The notes under the pieces were generated by a model, which was given only the letters and a program-made list of their open reading frames with translations, was not told the DNA's origin and ran no database searches. From Planctomycetota bacterium (GTDB lineage: Bacteria; Planctomycetota; UBA1135; GCA-002686595): a stretch of 64,000 nucleotides of DNA. Numbering within the stretch: the stretch's first letter is position 1; each line of letters opens with the position of its first letter. The translations under genes and the position numbers were made by a program. Where the stretch lies: NCBI GenBank assembly GCA_002683825.1, contig NYUD01000061.1, positions 1-64,000 of the forward strand. Direction: 5' to 3'. Shown here in pieces: positions 1 through 8,408 of this stretch.

Positions 1-368
1 ATCGCGGCGAGTGGCAGGGCATGCTGGTCGAAGAGCTTCACAGCCGGTACGCCGAGGAAGTCGAGTCTTTCTACGCCGATCCGTGGAACTACCGCGGGCA
101 CGGGGGGGAGAGTGACTCGATGCTGTCCGCCCGCGCCTGGCCGGTCGTGGAGGACGGTCTGCAACGAAGCGCCGGGCGTCCGGTCTTCGTGGCCACCCAC
201 TACAACGTCATTCGCGTCCTGGTCGCCGATGCCCTGGGTATCCCGGCCGAGCGATCCTTCAGCCTGCGCATCGACGTCGGCTGCGCTGCGCTCCTGATCG
301 ATGGAGAGCGGGGCTGGCAACTGCGGAGTTCAAACGTCTCCGGTCCGCCGTGTGAGACCCTGGGATGA
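1..368 (+). CDS. histidine phosphatase (phosphoglycerate mutase-like) family protein, 5' partial
   Basis: C-terminal part of a histidine-phosphatase-superfamily enzyme; the start lies upstream of the window, and the frame is open from base 3. The first visible residues (RGEWQG) match the Glu-x-x-G segment after the first catalytic loop of the family. GGES near residue 35 and ATHYNVIRVL with the second catalytic His match the conserved core of cobC/phosphoglycerate-mutase-like phosphatases. The substrate cannot be told from this fragment; broad phosphatases and alpha-ribazole phosphatase are both possible. Its TGA overlaps the ATG of the next gene (ATGA), so the two are probably translationally coupled. 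Confidence 0.8.
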   Translation, partial: RGEWQGMLVEELHSRYAEEVESFYADPWNYRGHGGESDSMLSARAWPVVEDGLQRSAGRPVFVATHYNVIRVLVADALGIPAERSFSLRIDVGCAALLIDGERGWQLRSSNVSGPPCETLG

Positions 369-1540
369 AGGTCCTTTACGTTTGCCCTTTCGTCCCATGG
401 CCCCTCGAAACCGGCGGGAAGATCCGCACCTATAACCTGATCCGTGAAGCCGCCAAACACGCGGAGATCCACCTGCGCGTGATCCAGGAGCCCACCGAAG
501 TGCCCGGATCTCGGGCAGCGCTCGGGGAGGTTTGCGCATCGGTGCAGTTCTTCGAACGCAGCCGCCCCGGCCCTTTTGGACGGGTGCGCCTCGCCAAACT
601 GGAACGCTGGTTTCACTCCAAGACACTCCAGAGAGCAATTCAGACCGATCTGGCCCGGGGCGGTTTTCTTCTGGTTCACCTCGACGAGCTCCTGCTCACC
701 CGCATCGTCAAGGGGTCCCGGATTCCTGTCGTGCAACACCACCACAAGCTCGACACGGTGCTGTACGACACCCTATCCGCCAATTCCGGGCCGACGCGCC
801 ACTTCGATCGCTGGAAGCTTCACCGTTTGGAAGCGGAATCTGCGCGACGCTACCGCCACCACATCCTTTGCAGCCACGAGGATGCGAAACTCTTGAGCGG
901 GCGCCACGGCGCCCTGGATTTCGCCGTCGTGCCCAGCGGCTTCGATCCGCACCACTTCCGTCCTTCGGACCCACCTGTGTCCAGAGATCCCTCGCGCATC
1001 CTCTTCGTCGGCAGTATGGACTACGGTCCCAATGTGGATGCGGTCGGCTATTTTTGCCGCAGCGTGCTGCCCGGGCTTGTCGAGCGGCGCCCGGAAACCG
1101 TATTCGAGATCGTCGGAGCCAACCCGACGCCCGAGGTTCGTGCACTCGCATCCGAAAACGTCAACGTCACCGGGCGCGTCGACGCGGTGCCCCCCTACCT
1201 CGAGCGGGCCGCATGCGTTGTGGTCCCGTTACGCATTGGCGGCGGCACCCGGTTGAAGATCGTGGAGGCCCTGGCGCTCGAGACACCGGTCGTTTCAACC
1301 ACGATCGGTGCGGAGGGGCTGGGACTGGAAGACGAAAAGCACCTCGTCCTGGCGGACACGCCCGAGGATATGGTCCAGGCCGTCGAGCGCCTGGTCACGC
1401 AACCCCGCGCCGCAGGGCACATGGCTCGGCGCGGCGCCGGCTATGTGCACGAACGCTTTCGCTGGGAGGCCCTGGGCCAGGACCTGGTCGACTACTGGGA
1501 ACGCGTGGCCTTCTCCGGTACACGCTCACCGTCTCGCTGA
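365..1540 (+). CDS. GT4-family glycosyltransferase (sugar transferase, Stp1-like)
   Basis: 391-residue GT-B fold glycosyltransferase. The N-terminus (MKVLYVCPFVPWPLETGGK, then IRTYNL) resembles the sugar transferases associated with PEP-CTERM/EpsH exopolysaccharide systems. The C-terminal nucleotide-sugar domain has the typical ILFVGSMDYGPN start, GRV near residue 270, and the Glu-x7-Glu-like segment IVEALALETPVVST. It probably transfers a sugar from a nucleotide donor during cell-surface polysaccharide synthesis; donor and acceptor are unknown. The start is fixed by the ATGA overlap with the preceding phosphatase. Its 3' end overlaps the convergent YcaQ-family gene by 15 nt. Confidence 0.85.
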   Translation: MKVLYVCPFVPWPLETGGKIRTYNLIREAAKHAEIHLRVIQEPTEVPGSRAALGEVCASVQFFERSRPGPFGRVRLAKLERWFHSKTLQRAIQTDLARGGFLLVHLDELLLTRIVKGSRIPVVQHHHKLDTVLYDTLSANSGPTRHFDRWKLHRLEAESARRYRHHILCSHEDAKLLSGRHGALDFAVVPSGFDPHHFRPSDPPVSRDPSRILFVGSMDYGPNVDAVGYFCRSVLPGLVERRPETVFEIVGANPTPEVRALASENVNVTGRVDAVPPYLERAACVVVPLRIGGGTRLKIVEALALETPVVSTTIGAEGLGLEDEKHLVLADTPEDMVQAVERLVTQPRAAGHMARRGAGYVHERFRWEALGQDLVDYWERVAFSGTRSPSR

Positions 1541-2782
1541 AGCGACCGCGGGGCCTGAAAGCCCTCGGGGCTCGAGTTCGACGGCCCGAGCAAAGCGCTC
1601 CAGGGCGCTACGCACGGCTTGGCTGTCCTCCGGGTGCGCAGCGCGTGCGGTGCCGGTGCCCTCATACCGGACAGACAGAACCTCGAGCACGCCCTTCTTG
1701 CGCTCGGCCTTCAGGTCCAGCCGGGCCACGAGCCGCTCCCCCGCCAGGACCGGTAGACAGTAGTAGCCGTAGGTTCGCTGCAACGCCGGTTTAAAAACCT
1801 CCAGCTTCTGATCGAAATCAAAGAGTTCGGCGACGCGCGTCCGATCCCACAAGAGCGGATCGAAGGGAGACAGAAGCACGCCGCTCTCTTTGACCGGCCG
1901 AACGCGGCGCAGGCGTTCGGCCAGCTCGAGATCCGCCGGACGGATCCAACCGCCGCGCGGACGCTCCTTTCCGCGTTGAAAGCGGCAGGCCACGATCTCT
2001 CTGCGTTCCTCCAGCCGCGCGAGAGCGCGCTTCAACGCGGGTTGCATGTTACGCAGACGCCAGGTGGAAGCCAGCGTGCCCGTCGTCGCCCAGCCGTGGC
2101 CATCGAGGGCCCGCAGAAGCAATACCCCGAGGGCCTGCTGGAGCTTCAAGGGCCTCTCCAGCACATCCGCAGGGATCACCCGCTCCCGCAAATCGAAGGT
2201 GCGCTGGAAGTTCCTGCGCTCTCGGATCGCGAACTCGCCGCTGGACCAGAGCGCCGAGGCCACCCGCCTGGCGGGTTTCAGGTTCCACCAACCGCGACTG
2301 CCCCGTCCTTCCATGTCCAGCGCACGCAGCGGTCCGTCCCGCCGGACACGGCGCCGGAGTTGTTTGACGATGGCCGGGTATTGAGCGATGAGATCCCCCC
2401 ACCAGGGATGCTCACGATAGGCACGGCGTCGAAACTGAAACGCAGGGTAGAGCTCGATCGGGATCCATGAGACCTCGTGGCCCCAGTACTCGAAGAGCCC
2501 GGCCCCGGGCCCGAGCAACTCCTCGCCCAGGGTGCGCTCGAATCCCTCCAGGCGGGATAGCAAGACGATCGTGTGGCTGCGCGCCCCGGCGATCGAAACC
2601 GTATCCAGCTGCAGATACCCGAAGCGCTCGATAACCTCCAGCGCCGCCTTGCGCGCGCGTTGGCCCCCTCCGTACTTCAAAGCTCGACTTGGAAAACCGC
2701 TCCATTGGGGCTTCAAGAGTCCCGCCCGCGCCAGGGCAAGACGGCGCACGGCCTTGACATCGAGGGATTCCACGGGGTGCAT
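1526..2782 (-). CDS. YcaQ/AlkX-family DNA glycosylase (winged-helix, HTH_42)
   Basis: 418-residue member of the HTH_42/YcaQ family, whose characterised members are monofunctional glycosylases acting on interstrand crosslinks and bulky N7 alkyl adducts. The family is built from tandem winged helices. The catalytic Q-phi-D signature is visible as GYLQLDTV (Gln58, Asp60), which fits the YcaQ-like rather than the AlkZ-like (Q-phi-Q) branch. FEYWGHE near residue 100 and LLSPFDPLLWDR near 305 are further family landmarks. Length matches the family. It is the last gene of a minus-strand run, 43 nt after a glycosyltransferase, and shows no functional link to it. The ATG start directly precedes a good N-terminal helix. 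Confidence 0.88.
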   Translation of the reverse strand: MHPVESLDVKAVRRLALARAGLLKPQWSGFPSRALKYGGGQRARKAALEVIERFGYLQLDTVSIAGARSHTIVLLSRLEGFERTLGEELLGPGAGLFEYWGHEVSWIPIELYPAFQFRRRAYREHPWWGDLIAQYPAIVKQLRRRVRRDGPLRALDMEGRGSRGWWNLKPARRVASALWSSGEFAIRERRNFQRTFDLRERVIPADVLERPLKLQQALGVLLLRALDGHGWATTGTLASTWRLRNMQPALKRALARLEERREIVACRFQRGKERPRGGWIRPADLELAERLRRVRPVKESGVLLSPFDPLLWDRTRVAELFDFDQKLEVFKPALQRTYGYYCLPVLAGERLVARLDLKAERKKGVLEVLSVRYEGTGTARAAHPEDSQAVRSALERFARAVELEPRGLSGPAVASARR

Positions 2783-2825
2783 TCTGCCGCCCGAGCTCTA
2801 CGCGTACCCTTCTTCCTGGCCCCGG

Positions 2826-4289
2826 TCAGCGATTCCTGTCAAAGAACCGCGACAGAAGCCCCTGGGCCTTCGCCTCCCGCCGCGCGCGCCCTGCGGATTC
2901 GGGGTCGTCCTCGCCGGCGGCGTGCTCGAGGACGGGGACCTCGCCACGGACCTCCTGGATGAGCTCAACATAGGCGCGTTCGAGTTGCAGCATCATGTCG
3001 CGCGAGGTGCGCGGCATGGTCTTGTGCTTGCGCCAGGAGGCACGTGAACGATAGTCGGTGAAACGCTTGAGCGCATCGATCCAGCCCTGATGATCCTCGG
3101 CGGCGACGACGACGCCGGCGCGACCTTCGTCGGCAACGGCGGCCAGGGCACCCGCATCGCTCACGAGCACGGGCAGACCCGCCGCACGCGCCTCGCGCAC
3201 GGTGAGTCCAAAGACCTCGCACCAACGCGACGGAGCGGCGACGCCGTCGAGGCCGGCAAGGATCTCCGGCAGGCGGTCGTGGGTGTAGGGACCGTGAATG
3301 CGAATACGCGGGTCCTGCTCCGCGATGCGTTCGAGCTCGTCGAGGTAAGCGGTATCGCCGTGATAGCTCGGCATGTCGCCGTGGATCTCCAGCGTCAGGT
3401 CGGGAACGCGCGCGGCCTGGAAGGCGTGCACGAGCTCCAGGGCTCCCTTGCTGGGAAGCACGGTGCCGAGAATGCCCAGCCGAACCTCGTCTACCGGTTG
3501 CTCGCCTTCGCGCACCGCACGCAGACGGCGTACAGCCATGGCCAGCTCATCGACATCGATGCCGTTTTCGACGACGTCGATGTGCTCCAAGGAAATTCCC
3601 GCCTGCACATAGACCGCGCGGGAAGCAGCTGAGGGGGTGAACAGACGGTGGGCTGTCTTCAACGCGCGCAGGGCGTACTCCGTCCGCAGCCGCGCGGCTT
3701 CGACATCGCTTCGGACCTCTTGACGCTCCGGGCCCAAACAACGCTCGGAATCACGGGCAACGGACGGCATCAGGTGCGGCCAGGTTTGCACCAGACACTC
3801 CGCACATGTCTCCGGATCGGCGACCTCACTGACCTTGCCGTCGGGCTGCAGCATCTGGCCGCGCGGGCACAGGGGCCAGTAGTCGTGCAGGGTCATTGCG
3901 ACCGGCAACTCCTTCTTGCGCAGCGCGCCGAGGACCGACAGGCCGAAGCCCGTCAGGTGATGAACGTGCACGACGTCGAGCGGGGTCGCGTCCACCCAAT
4001 CCATGGCTGCACGCTCCATGGAGTCGTTACGCACCAGGTCGGCCAGGCTGCGATGGTCGTGATAACGATAGGCGACGCGTCGCAGCTCGACCCCCTCAAT
4101 CATCTCGCTGCGCGAGCTGAAGGGCTCGAACCCCTCCTTGGTATCCAGGCACAACGCGTGCAAACGGTGCCCGCGCGAGCGCAACTCGCGGGCGAGGTCG
4201 CGCATGTGGCTCTGAACTCCGCCTACGTCGGGGAACCAGCCGTGGGCGATGAATCCAATATCCAGCCCGGTCCGGTGCTGCCTATCCAT
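2826..4289 (-). CDS. GT4-family glycosyltransferase
   Basis: 487-residue GT-B glycosyltransferase. The N-terminal acceptor domain starts IGFIAHGWFPDVGGVQSHM, with the glycine-rich loop typical of GT4. A Cys-containing segment, HDYWPLCPRGQML then CAECL (about 155-190), is shared with a subset of GT4 enzymes and with the next gene upstream, so the two are probably related. The donor-binding domain includes LGTVLPSKGALELVHAF and VFGLTVREARAAGLPVLVS. The C-terminal 50 residues are charged and lysine/arginine-rich. It starts 11 nt after the stop of the next GT4 gene, so the two are co-transcribed. Likely role: extracellular polysaccharide or glycan assembly; the sugar is unknown. Confidence 0.85.
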   Translation of the reverse strand: MDRQHRTGLDIGFIAHGWFPDVGGVQSHMRDLARELRSRGHRLHALCLDTKEGFEPFSSRSEMIEGVELRRVAYRYHDHRSLADLVRNDSMERAAMDWVDATPLDVVHVHHLTGFGLSVLGALRKKELPVAMTLHDYWPLCPRGQMLQPDGKVSEVADPETCAECLVQTWPHLMPSVARDSERCLGPERQEVRSDVEAARLRTEYALRALKTAHRLFTPSAASRAVYVQAGISLEHIDVVENGIDVDELAMAVRRLRAVREGEQPVDEVRLGILGTVLPSKGALELVHAFQAARVPDLTLEIHGDMPSYHGDTAYLDELERIAEQDPRIRIHGPYTHDRLPEILAGLDGVAAPSRWCEVFGLTVREARAAGLPVLVSDAGALAAVADEGRAGVVVAAEDHQGWIDALKRFTDYRSRASWRKHKTMPRTSRDMMLQLERAYVELIQEVRGEVPVLEHAAGEDDPESAGRARREAKAQGLLSRFFDRNR

Positions 4290-4300
4290 AACAGTGGGTA

Positions 4301-5641
4301 TTAATCGGTACGGGGGCGCGCTGGTGTGGAGACCGATCCCAGTAGTTCTTCGATCCGTTTGAGGTGCTCGTCATAGGAGAGCGGCAAGCCCGGGTCCAGT
4401 GCTCGCTCGGGTTCGCCGCAAATCACGGCGAAAAGTGCATCCGAGAGGGCCAGGACATCCCCCGGAGGGAAGAGCCGCCCGTGGACCCCGTGGGTCACGA
4501 TTTCCGCGATTCCGGGCACGTCGCTGGCGACGATCGGCACCCCCGCCGCCCGGGCCTGCAGGATCGCCAGGGGGGCGTTCTCGTCCCACTCCGACGGTGC
4601 GACCAGGGCCGTCAGCCGCGAGAGGATCTCGGGCGCCTCATCCGGCTCGAAGGCCTCCCCCACCTTGATCTTGGTGGATCTCACCTTGGAGAGGACCCGC
4701 TCGGCGTACATCCGGTGACGCCCTGCCGAAGATGATCCGTAGAGCACCAGCTCCACCCCGGGGTCGTCGGGCCCCCTGGCCGCCTCCACGCGCTCGAAGG
4801 CCCGGACGAGCGTCTCGCACCCCTTGTGGGGAGCGAACTGCCCGAAGAACCCGATCCGCGCCGGGTGGGGTTTCCCGGCCCGGCGCACGGCTTCGTACGG
4901 CAGCTCGTCGAAGGCATAGACCAGGGTCGAGAGCTTCGCCCTCGGAACACCGCAGCGCTCGAAGACCGCACGCAGGTTTTCCGTGGGGGCGATGATGCTC
5001 GAGACCTTGCCGAACATCTTCGCGACCGCTTTCTCACGGGCCAGGAGATCCGGAGTCGTCACCACCCTGCCCAGCCCTCCGACCGCGGCGATTCCGTGGG
5101 CCAGGACGCGCACCAGGGCCCGCTTGAGGGGAGGATGGTCGAACGGCCCCGGCTCGCGGATGCAGTCCGCACAGATCTCCGGCGGCTGGGGCCCGCCGCA
5201 GCGGGCCAGACCGGAGTCGAACATCTGTCCGCGGTGACAGAGCAGCGTGTAGTCGGTCAGCGTCAAGACGGAGGGAATACCGGCTGCTTGCGCGACCTCC
5301 GGCAATCCGACCGAGAGCCCCCACACGAGGTAGAGAAAGTGCACGCAATCGGGGCGCACCCGTTCGAGAACTTCAGCAAAGGCGCGCTCGACAGGGGCGT
5401 CGCGATAGCTCGCTTCAAAAGCCTTCCTGGGATCGCCCTCGTTGTAGAGAAGGAAAACGGGCACCCCTTCTTCCTCGATCTCTTCCACGGTGTAGCGCGG
5501 GCGCGAACCGTCGCGCACCGGATGAAAGACGAAGAGTTCGTGGCCGCGGTTGGAGAGCCCCCGCACGAGTTCCTTGGTATAGAACTCGGTTCCGAAACGA
5601 CCGCGCGGCGGATAACCGTTCGAAACGACGAGTACGCGCAT
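4301..5641 (-). CDS. GT4-family glycosyltransferase
   Basis: 446-residue GT-B glycosyltransferase. The acceptor domain begins MRVLVVSNGYPPRGRFGTEF and continues with LTDYTLLCHRGQMF and CADCI (about 130-160), the same Cys-containing insertion seen in the neighbouring GT4 enzyme. The donor domain has IGFFGQFAPHKGCETLVRAF, APSEWDENAPLAILQARAAG and ASDVPGIAEIV. It lies between two other GT4 genes with 5-nt and 11-nt gaps, so the three form one glycan-synthesis cluster. ATG start at the first plausible codon, immediately followed by a Rossmann-type beta strand. Substrate unknown. Confidence 0.86.
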   Translation of the reverse strand: MRVLVVSNGYPPRGRFGTEFYTKELVRGLSNRGHELFVFHPVRDGSRPRYTVEEIEEEGVPVFLLYNEGDPRKAFEASYRDAPVERAFAEVLERVRPDCVHFLYLVWGLSVGLPEVAQAAGIPSVLTLTDYTLLCHRGQMFDSGLARCGGPQPPEICADCIREPGPFDHPPLKRALVRVLAHGIAAVGGLGRVVTTPDLLAREKAVAKMFGKVSSIIAPTENLRAVFERCGVPRAKLSTLVYAFDELPYEAVRRAGKPHPARIGFFGQFAPHKGCETLVRAFERVEAARGPDDPGVELVLYGSSSAGRHRMYAERVLSKVRSTKIKVGEAFEPDEAPEILSRLTALVAPSEWDENAPLAILQARAAGVPIVASDVPGIAEIVTHGVHGRLFPPGDVLALSDALFAVICGEPERALDPGLPLSYDEHLKRIEELLGSVSTPARPRTD

Positions 5642-5646
5642 CGGTT

Positions 5647-6903
5647 TCAGATCTCCAGGACGCCGGAGCTCCGCTGTATAGCACGCTCCAGACCATCGAC
5701 GAATCCCGAGTGGGAAAACTCGGTGCGCACCTTCTTACGCCCCGCTACACCCATTCTCAAGCGTTGCTCTTCGTCGCCTTCCCAATCGAGGAGCACCCGG
5801 GCCAAGGCGTCGACATCCCCCGCCTCGAAGACGCGCCCATCGACGCCGTCCACGATCGCTTCAGGCGAACCGCCGGCGTCGCTGACTCCGACGGCCAACC
5901 CGTGAGCCATGCCTTCCAACGTCGAGAGCGGAAAAGGCTCCTCCCAGACGCTCGGCACGATGAGAGCGTGGGATTTTTCCAACTCGCGGGACAATTCGGC
6001 GCGTGTCCGATCGTCCAGAAACTCGATTTCGTCCTCGAGCTCTTCCCGGCGCACGAGCGCCTCCAACTCCTCACGATAGGCCGACGATTGGCTCGCAGCC
6101 GCAAGCCAAAGCTCGACCGACTTCCCCTGCCTCTTCACTTTGCCCATAGCCTTCACCAACACGTCCTGCCCCTTTCCCGCCCAGAGCGCGGAGATACAAG
6201 CGACGCGCAGCGGCGCGCCTGCACTTCTCTTGGGTTCTTCAATTTCGGCCGTGCGTGATTCGACGTCGAGAGGGATGCCCAGGTGCAGAACCTCGCCCGA
6301 ACCGTGGGCGATCCGATCCGCTTCCAGGCGCGAAAGCAGATGCCGACTACAGCACAGAAACGGCCCCAATCGAACGTAGCTTCGAAAGCACCTCCAAAGA
6401 AAGGAAAGCAGCGCAAGTCGCAGCGGTTTGCGCCCCGCAGCTCGACGCCAATCGAGGACCCAGTGGTTCGCAGCCCAGGAATCCGAAAGATAGCCCAGGG
6501 TCGCAACCCCGGCGCGACGGGCAGCCAAGATCGGTGCCAGGGAAACGAGTCCGAGGTTGAAGAAAAAGACCAGGTCGGGTTTTTCTTCGGCTATCGCACG
6601 GGCGCTGGCCTCGAGGTTCGACTTCCGCAGGAAGTGCAGCCGCAACCGCTCGCGATTTGACGCATGAACGGCGCTCCGGAAAGGGTCTCCGGCGTCGAGA
6701 TCCGGCTCCAACCAGGGCATGACGTCGGATTCACTCGCAAAGCGTTCCCCCTTGCCGGCCAGGACGCGAATCTTGTATCCCCGTTTCCGTAACGCCACCA
6801 CCGCGTCCCGGGTCAGGAGTTCATACCCACCGGCCACATAGGGTGGGTAGTACAAGGTCACGACCAGGAGCTTGAACTCGCGGCGCCCGGGCGACCCGGT
6901 CAA
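5647..6903 (-). CDS. GT4-family glycosyltransferase (TTG start)
   Basis: 418-residue GT4 enzyme. The open frame extends much further upstream, but that extension is antisense-like low-information sequence lying over the sulfatase gene. I place the start at a TTG whose last two bases overlap the sulfatase TGA (TTGA), giving an N-terminus MTGSPGRREFKLLVVTLYYP that leads straight into the first beta strand and the GGYE loop. The donor domain shows ISALWAGKGQDVLVKAM, VPSVWEEPFPLSTLEGMAHG and SDAGGSPEAIVDG. First of three consecutive GT4 genes; tight coupling with the sulfatase-fold gene suggests that gene also works on the glycan or envelope. Confidence 0.82.
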   Translation of the reverse strand: MTGSPGRREFKLLVVTLYYPPYVAGGYELLTRDAVVALRKRGYKIRVLAGKGERFASESDVMPWLEPDLDAGDPFRSAVHASNRERLRLHFLRKSNLEASARAIAEEKPDLVFFFNLGLVSLAPILAARRAGVATLGYLSDSWAANHWVLDWRRAAGRKPLRLALLSFLWRCFRSYVRLGPFLCCSRHLLSRLEADRIAHGSGEVLHLGIPLDVESRTAEIEEPKRSAGAPLRVACISALWAGKGQDVLVKAMGKVKRQGKSVELWLAAASQSSAYREELEALVRREELEDEIEFLDDRTRAELSRELEKSHALIVPSVWEEPFPLSTLEGMAHGLAVGVSDAGGSPEAIVDGVDGRVFEAGDVDALARVLLDWEGDEEQRLRMGVAGRKKVRTEFSHSGFVDGLERAIQRSSGVLEI

Positions 6904-8408
6904 CGCAACCTCCCGACGTACCCGAGTTCGATCAAGCGTTCGATCTCCGCGGGGTCGACCCCATCGCGCGAACGCGAGTTCGGTTGCAACACTTTCTGAG
7001 TCTTGCTCATATTGTCCAGCCAGGTGTGCAACGCCTTTCGATAGCGCGCGAGCTCCAAACGCGGCGGCCCCTCGGTGGATGCCGCAAGCGCAGGGAACGG
7101 ATCGGCAAGGCGGTCGTAGAAGCGCACCATCGGGATGGCTGGCTCGTCGGAGCGCTCGCCCAGCCACGAACGCCGCAACTCTGCGTCGCCCAGACTCTCG
7201 GGAGCCAGATATTCCAGGCAGTACCGCTCCCCGATGACGGCACACCCCTCCTGAATTCCTCCGGAGGCGAACACGAAATCGGCGCCCTGCCCGTCCAGGC
7301 CGAGGATCAGATCGGCGCGCGAATGGCCGTGCATTCCCCTCGGAACCGCAAGTCCCTCCATGGCCAGGAGGGTCGGCGGAACGTCGACGAGGCTGACCAG
7401 CGCGTCGATTTTGCGGCCCCGGGGAGTACTGTCGGCCGTACGCACGATCCAGGGGACACCGAGATCCGCCTGGGAGTAGCGGCCACTGCTGACGTACAGT
7501 CCCGCCTCGCCCAGCTGCATGCCGTGCGTGCCGACGACGTAAATGCTCGTATTCTCGTAACGTCCCGAGCGTCGCAAGTGTCCCAGCAGGCGCTCGATCT
7601 CCGCGTCGAGCTTCCGCAGATGGCCGTCGTAGGCAGCCTCGTAGTCCCCCAGCGTGCGAGCTCCTCCCTTCCAGCGCGAACGCGGTACGGCGAAGAAGGT
7701 CGCATCGATATTCCCGACCGGCGGCACCTGCGACAGTTCGGCACGGGGTTCGAAGAAACGCTCCCATTCCCGATCCGGCCGTGCCCAGGAATCCTCGAGG
7801 GCGTGCAGGTGGAGATAGGCGAACCAGGACTTGTCACCCTGGTTCCGCATCCAGGTGACGAAGCGATCGATTGAGAGTCGCGTACGCGACACGCGCTGCC
7901 CGGGGGCCTTCTTGAGCACCTCGTAGACCTGAAAGCCCGGCCCGAAGCCGTAGACCGGATCGAGCAGCGGGCTGTCCAGAAACGCCGCAGTCGCATAGCG
8001 GGAAGCGAGGAATTCGACCGCCAGATGGGAGACGCGACCGGGAATACGCCAGCGCCGCTCGCCCAGCCCTTCGAGTTCGCCCGGCAGAAAGCGCCGCGCG
8101 ACCCCGGGGTGGATTCCGGTGAACAGGCTGATGTGCGCGGGAATCACCACCGGCGAGGAGGTGAACATCTGCGTGAAAGCCACGCCGTCCTCGGCCAGTG
8201 CATCCAGCGTCGGTGTCGTTACGCGATCGTAGCCGTAGCAGGAGAGATGATCCGCTCGCAGCCCGTCGATGCCGATGAGAAGCACACCCCGGCTGTTCAT
8301 CTCCTCGCTCTGAGCGTTACAAGACAGTCCCGAGAGAAGGACCGCCCACGCGACTGCGCCGCGGAGCGGGCGTTGGATGGAACCGACGCTGGAACTCGCC
8401 CACGCCAC
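6900..8408 (-). CDS. sulfatase-fold (alkaline phosphatase superfamily) exported hydrolase
   Basis: 502 residues. An N-terminal hydrophobic segment (about 17-30, ending LLSGLSC) is a signal peptide, possibly of lipoprotein type though the lipobox is weak. The domain starts VLLIGIDGLRADHLSCYGY with metal-ligand Asp48. The segment aligning with the sulfatase CxPxR motif is VIPAH (88-92): Val replaces the formylglycine Cys and His replaces Arg. It is therefore unlikely to be a classical FGly sulfatase. THGMQLGEAG near residue 295 supplies metal ligands. Start is GTG, overlapping the amidohydrolase stop (TAGTG); choosing it retains the signal peptide. Its end overlaps the next glycosyltransferase. 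Substrate unknown; another hydrolase or transferase activity is possible. Confidence 0.8.
   Translation of the reverse strand: MAWASSSVGSIQRPLRGAVAWAVLLSGLSCNAQSEEMNSRGVLLIGIDGLRADHLSCYGYDRVTTPTLDALAEDGVAFTQMFTSSPVVIPAHISLFTGIHPGVARRFLPGELEGLGERRWRIPGRVSHLAVEFLASRYATAAFLDSPLLDPVYGFGPGFQVYEVLKKAPGQRVSRTRLSIDRFVTWMRNQGDKSWFAYLHLHALEDSWARPDREWERFFEPRAELSQVPPVGNIDATFFAVPRSRWKGGARTLGDYEAAYDGHLRKLDAEIERLLGHLRRSGRYENTSIYVVGTHGMQLGEAGLYVSSGRYSQADLGVPWIVRTADSTPRGRKIDALVSLVDVPPTLLAMEGLAVPRGMHGHSRADLILGLDGQGADFVFASGGIQEGCAVIGERYCLEYLAPESLGDAELRRSWLGERSDEPAIPMVRFYDRLADPFPALAASTEGPPRLELARYRKALHTWLDNMSKTQKVLQPNSRSRDGVDPAEIERLIELGYVGRLR

Noticed and set aside
532-1794. 420-codon plus-strand open frame overlapping the first glycosyltransferase
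   Set aside because: Arg/Pro/Gly-rich out-of-frame shadow of two real genes with no domain or start signal.
6904-7767. 288-residue N-terminal extension of the GT4 frame ending at 5647
   Set aside because: It overlaps the sulfatase-fold gene in another frame and has Arg/Gly-rich shadow composition; a GT4 N-terminus begins at the TTG at 6903.
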